DNA from: Chlamydiota bacterium
Lineage (GTDB): Bacteria > Auribacterota > UBA3054 > B51-G9
Direction: 5' to 3'
Length of the DNA stretch: 11,379 nt
NCBI GenBank assembly: GCA_030596365.1
Contig: JAUVKG010000045.1
Coordinates: 1 to 11,379, forward strand
Positions 9,201 to 11,379 of this stretch are shown piece after piece. The translations under genes and the position numbers were made by a program. Numbering within the stretch: the first letter of the stretch is position 1; every line of letters starts with the position of its first letter. The notes under the pieces are model-generated. The model ran no database searches, was not told the origin of the DNA, and saw only the letters and a list, made by a program, of their open reading frames with translations.

Positions 9201-9340
9201 GTGCATGGCCATGGTATGCTTTCAGCAACGAAGAAATCGAAATTATTCCTGAACCGATAGGAATATGGATTGTTGGATTTATTCCCCCTTTCTTAAAGGG
9301 GGTTAGGGGGATTTTTAATGGATTATTGGGCGGAAATTAA
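6266..9340 (+). CDS. Secreted multidomain SGNH esterase (sialate O-acetylesterase-like) with disrupted PEP-CTERM tail
   Basis: The 1024-residue protein begins with a signal peptide (cleavage near IVNA, residue 26). The second ATG at 6278 gives a more typical MKKIYSLIIIASL start and is an equal alternative. An N-terminal beta-sandwich (about 27-125) precedes an SGNH-hydrolase domain (about 128-375) of the sialate O-acetylesterase type. Its blocks are VNGQSN with nucleophile candidate S141, INNSRGARAIEYF, ILWYQGESDEGN (Q265, G266, E267) and HDGCHF, supplying D341 and H344 as the DxxH pair. The catalytic set looks complete, so it probably removes acetyl or other acyl groups from a glycan. Then come a fibronectin type III domain (about 484-562), a LamG/concanavalin-like region (about 571-797, ending DNFKIS), and a further beta-rich module starting at GWTDDASSS (808-816) and running to about 992. 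The C-terminus has IIPEPIGIWIVGF but then reads through a palindromic repeat, so the membrane segment and basic end are lost. No Shine-Dalgarno site is seen. Confidence 0.88.
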   Translation: MNNIMKKIYSLIIIASLVGAVSIVNAAPNVVFTDVPIDLEVCPRLPSTNIANVKVAGTISSPGYDFIIVKVFRDGVLQTPVSTQALVYSDNQASFNLSTSIKAEFANYDFTIAAILNSTETIIATANDVVGGDVFLVNGQSNAMAANYHSQSANGNQSRFLRSFGTHHEVPASVTSDLNWHLADGDMLFGQGAIGQWAIRMGRLLINETGIPLAIINNSRGARAIEYFQRNDSNPEDIETNYGRLLFRARNAGVTNNIRAILWYQGESDEGNAESHETGFIELYKDWLADYQRIEKVYIHQLRTGCGVDQWNVDLRNRQRIMPDEFPDIEIMSTTGLNAHDGCHFYYYDGYKELGEFDAALVARDLYGSTNSYNVEPPNVDYAFFNDNSRTNITIVMRNKIDSLVWESGVENYFKLENSLVNITGGEVASNTVILHLDGNGSVNIGLTYSGHSGSGPWVLNGKGVGLLTFYREVVYMDSGPVDPPENLAAIPLSYSSIYLKWSPVPNVVTYLIKRDNEIIASSPSPNFVDVNLSKATEYCYQAASANPNYTSAWSDVKCAATHANPPDSLLFEDTFNVTGGGNINYNYNEAGRQSGSLAPLTYSTFNALCVCITNEGPTAGKAKSSILLSNAAPPLMSCGFSPDQNFTNSGDFIIEYDITRSSDEYWASVEFGHNSQNVGPWSPDGGMSIRFENDGFYVVQDGAANATGVFVYSALSVDTLKVKIVVSQTDFSGMGDVQIALFVNNQPYPLYKDPGWNRPRYIYSRAGGFINNYISFRSGFYDTNYPGHLYDNFKISTVDSSFDFISGWTDDASSSIASSKSYTHTINLGAKTNIIINDVVFNGLGSNTISGAGWELYYFGWRPSKPFDATSFPFHVETNSILLLDKAFYDWVSDSSLTISGLAPGYPYKFTLYNGSIGGGGAPPRDSYFAASPGGKVELIDSLKFGVDRGSLLTFNYIAPENGVFSISATARDIGDNSAWPWYAFSNEEIEIIPEPIGIWIVGFIPPFLKGVRGIFNGLLGGN
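9242..9280 (+). other. PEP-CTERM sorting signal, truncated
   Basis: Residues 993-1005 read IIPEPIGIWIVGF, which matches the start of a PEP-CTERM signal (PEP box plus the first part of the hydrophobic helix). Immediately after it the frame enters the palindromic repeat, encoding IPPFLKGVRGIFNGLLGGN. Only about eight hydrophobic residues follow PEP before the prolines. K1011 and R1014 are present but come from repeat sequence. Confidence 0.75.
9281..9316 (+). repeat. Palindromic C5T3/A3G5 repeat element inserted at the 3' end of a coding region
   Basis: The segment contains CCCCCTTT (9284-9291), a 3-base loop CTT, and AAAGGGGG (9295-9302), a perfect 8-bp stem. TTAGGGGGATTTTT follows. It reads as AT-rich DNA with abrupt C5/G5 blocks, unlike the gene around it. 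Elements of this type, with the alternating form AATCCCCCTAACCCCC on the other strand, are from memory a common interspersed repeat in unrelated bacteria; the translation PPFLKGVRGI is a familiar sign of them in predicted proteins. A single copy is seen in the window. The T5 run is 9 bases beyond the stem, so a terminator role is weak. Confidence 0.75.
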
Positions 9341-9412
9341 AATTTTAAATTTATTTTGTACTCAAAATTAATTTTCTCATCTTAAAAAAACTTAACAAAT
9401 ATAGAGTGAAAA

Positions 9413-11379
9413 ATGAGAAATTTATGTTGTAAATTAATTGTTATTATATCGATATGCTCTTTCTTTAATTTTGCATACGGCGAATTAAAATCTATATCTC
9501 TGTCACGGTCAATTGATAACATACCTCTGACAACAAGTATTACAATGCTTGACGGCGTTTCATACTGTACTATTGACGAATCCGGGCTCAGTTATTCTTT
9601 CGTTTACAGACCTTATCTTTCCGCTAAACCACCTCACACTTCTATTCAATATTTGTGGGGATTGCATGGCAAGCTTAAACTATCAATAATTGGAAAAAAT
9701 AAAAAGGATTTACTTTCGCGCAAAAACATAGTTGATATTAACAGAAAACCATATTATTTTTCTACAACTTTTAGTTCTTTATCAACTAAATCTCCCGAAA
9801 TCATAGTGGAGGCACTTTCGGTAAAAGAAAATAATATTATGCTGTATCGGTTGAGTAACCAAACCAAGGAATCTCTAAAACTTAAATTAAAAATTGTACC
9901 GCGAGAAGAAAAGAACAGTTATTATTCAATTATTGATGAAAAAACAAAATCGAAAGAAAATGTAAAACTTGGTTCTGCTATTTATTCTTTTGACTATAAT
10001 AAAAAAGGTTTTAAACAAACATTTTCAAATTCTCCTGTAACAGATGATTTTGACCCTCAATCAGGTTTAGTTTTTCAACAAAAACAAAAAATGGGTCAAC
10101 CATCTGTTGATAGTTTGAACTGTGGTTTATTTACTGAAATAATTATTGAACCCGGAAGCAAGATGACCTTTGCTTATTATTTTGCTGACAATGCACAAAT
10201 GACAAAACTTGTGGTTCAGGATTCTCTGTCAAAAGATTTTGTACAATGGAAAAAAATAACTGAAAACCATTGGAATAAATATGTGGGAAACGCAAGAAAT
10301 CGAATAGAAAAAAAACTCGGTTGTTCTCTTGATAAATTGTCTGAAAAAAAACAGCAGTTCTTGGAAAATAATTTGATTGAAGTGCGTATGCTTTTAAGCC
10401 GGAACGGTGGATTGTATGCTTGCCCGGCTGCTGCTCATATCGTGGACAGAAACAACGCAGGTTATTGGAAAAGCTGGATGCGTGATGATTCTATTGCTAT
10501 ATTGAATTTGGCGGAAATAGGCCTGGTAGAAGAATATGTTCTGCCACATGCGGAGCTGGTTTTAAATAATTATAAAAAGGCGAAGCTAACTAATGGAGAC
10601 TATCGATGGTGGGACGTTTTTTATGATTACTGTGATAATTGCGCCGGCGGTACCGAATTCTCGCAAAATGATTCTGCGTTCTATGGTATCTGGTCTTTGT
10701 ATAAAACCTGGAAATATCTTGATGATGATAAATATATTACAGGAGATGCTTATCAATTGATGAAAGATACGATGGACTACTATCGTGAAGGCCTTACTTT
10801 TGACCCTTACACATGCAAAAACATCTGTTATTTTGATGCCAAAAAAGGGCTGTTTTGTGAATACAGAATCAATGAAGCAGATATTACCGTAGATGATCCG
10901 GTTTGGAACCGTTCCCCGAAAACAGGCAAGAAATTTCAGTTTATAAACACTTTATATATAAATACGTTGTTTTATGCAAATTACAAAATGTTAGCTGAAA
11001 TTGCTGATGTGCAAGGCAATAAAAAAGATAGTAAATTATTTAACCAAAAAGCTGCTGATCTCAAAAAGGCTATGAAAAATGAGTTTTGGCGGGAAGATAA
11101 AGGACGGTTTATTGCCGGCGTTGGTTTTAATGAAGACGGCTGGGAAGATCTTGACTTTAACTGGTCAAATATCGGCTTTGATTATATCTGGACTTTTACT
11201 CTGCCGGATGATAAACATCTTCCGTTCACCGCTGCCGAAAAAGAGATAAGTCTTAAAGCTATAAATAATAAATCGGGCTGGTGCAATACTGTTTTTGCTG
11301 CCGCGGAAGTTGCTACAGATCTTCCTTCTACTCGCAAAAAAACAGTTGATTTGATTATTAATGACTCTTACAAAAAAAG
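9413..11379 (+). CDS. Secreted six-hairpin (alpha/alpha)6 glycosidase-like protein, 3' truncated by window
   Basis: The ATG at 9413 opens a frame with no stop to the window edge, giving 655 residues. The signal peptide MRNLCCKLIVIISICSFFNF ends near AYG (residue 23). Residues about 25-300 are beta-rich and poorly recognisable. From about 310 the protein becomes helical and resembles six-hairpin glycosidases of the glucoamylase/glycogen-debranching type. Signs are YWKSWMRDDSIAILNLAEIG (residues 351-370, with the R357-D358 pair typical of the first helices), FSQNDSAFYGIWSLYKTWKY (from 416, D420), FCEYRINEADI (E483, E488) and LFYANYKMLAEIADVQG. Catalytic acids cannot be assigned without alignment and may lie beyond the window. 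The family (GH15, GH63, GH116 or an unclassified group) is not resolved, nor is the substrate. A weak GAG lies upstream (AGAGTGAAAAATG). The gene follows the esterase by 72 bases in the same direction and probably shares its transcript. Confidence 0.75.
   Translation, partial: MRNLCCKLIVIISICSFFNFAYGELKSISLSRSIDNIPLTTSITMLDGVSYCTIDESGLSYSFVYRPYLSAKPPHTSIQYLWGLHGKLKLSIIGKNKKDLLSRKNIVDINRKPYYFSTTFSSLSTKSPEIIVEALSVKENNIMLYRLSNQTKESLKLKLKIVPREEKNSYYSIIDEKTKSKENVKLGSAIYSFDYNKKGFKQTFSNSPVTDDFDPQSGLVFQQKQKMGQPSVDSLNCGLFTEIIIEPGSKMTFAYYFADNAQMTKLVVQDSLSKDFVQWKKITENHWNKYVGNARNRIEKKLGCSLDKLSEKKQQFLENNLIEVRMLLSRNGGLYACPAAAHIVDRNNAGYWKSWMRDDSIAILNLAEIGLVEEYVLPHAELVLNNYKKAKLTNGDYRWWDVFYDYCDNCAGGTEFSQNDSAFYGIWSLYKTWKYLDDDKYITGDAYQLMKDTMDYYREGLTFDPYTCKNICYFDAKKGLFCEYRINEADITVDDPVWNRSPKTGKKFQFINTLYINTLFYANYKMLAEIADVQGNKKDSKLFNQKAADLKKAMKNEFWREDKGRFIAGVGFNEDGWEDLDFNWSNIGFDYIWTFTLPDDKHLPFTAAEKEISLKAINNKSGWCNTVFAAAEVATDLPSTRKKTVDLIINDSYKK

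Noticed and set aside
9284..9315. Rho-independent terminator after the esterase
   Set aside because: The stem lies before the stop codon and the T-run is 9 bases beyond the stem, so the spacing is wrong; a repeat element explains it better.

Overview
The window is an AT-rich bacterial segment with five genes, all on the + strand and closely spaced. The gaps are 169, about 40, 45 and 72 bases. The first and last genes are cut by the window edges. Every gene whose 5' end is visible encodes a secretion signal peptide, so this is a run of exported carbohydrate-active enzymes. No transporter, regulator, exosortase, RNA gene, transposase or CRISPR is visible. The organism is probably a member of the PVC group, most likely Lentisphaerota or Kiritimatiellota. 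This rests on three traits: short PEP-CTERM sorting signals, the mix of GH38, DUF2961 and SGNH esterase genes with long uncharacterised beta-sandwich modules, and weak or absent Shine-Dalgarno sites. The placement is inference, since no phylogenetic marker is present.

Layout: (1) 3-1289, the C-terminal part of a GH38 alpha-mannosidase. (2) 1290-1458, an intergenic stretch with a weak promoter candidate and an imperfect hairpin. (3) 1459-2667, a secreted DUF2961/GH172-type protein. (4) 2708-6220, a very large PEP-CTERM protein with a discoidin-like N-terminus, three related beta-sandwich modules, a DUF5010/GH99-like putative glycosidase domain, an NBR1-type Ig-like domain and a sorting tail. 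It probably starts at a non-ATG codon. (5) 6266-9340, a secreted multidomain SGNH (sialate O-acetylesterase-like) protein whose PEP-CTERM tail is disrupted by a small palindromic repeat. (6) 9413 to the window end, a six-hairpin (alpha/alpha)6 glycosidase-like protein, open at the 3' edge.

Taken together the genes look like part of a polysaccharide or glycoprotein-glycan utilisation cluster. An exo-mannosidase, a furanosidase-type hydrolase, a possible endo-acting GH99-like enzyme, a carbohydrate esterase and a further glycosidase would act outside the cytoplasm on a decorated, possibly mannose-containing glycan. The substrate is a guess. The points most worth checking are the erosion of the esterase's sorting signal by a repeat, the non-ATG start and unusual architecture of the 1170-residue protein, and the apparent remnant of an internal PEP motif in that protein.
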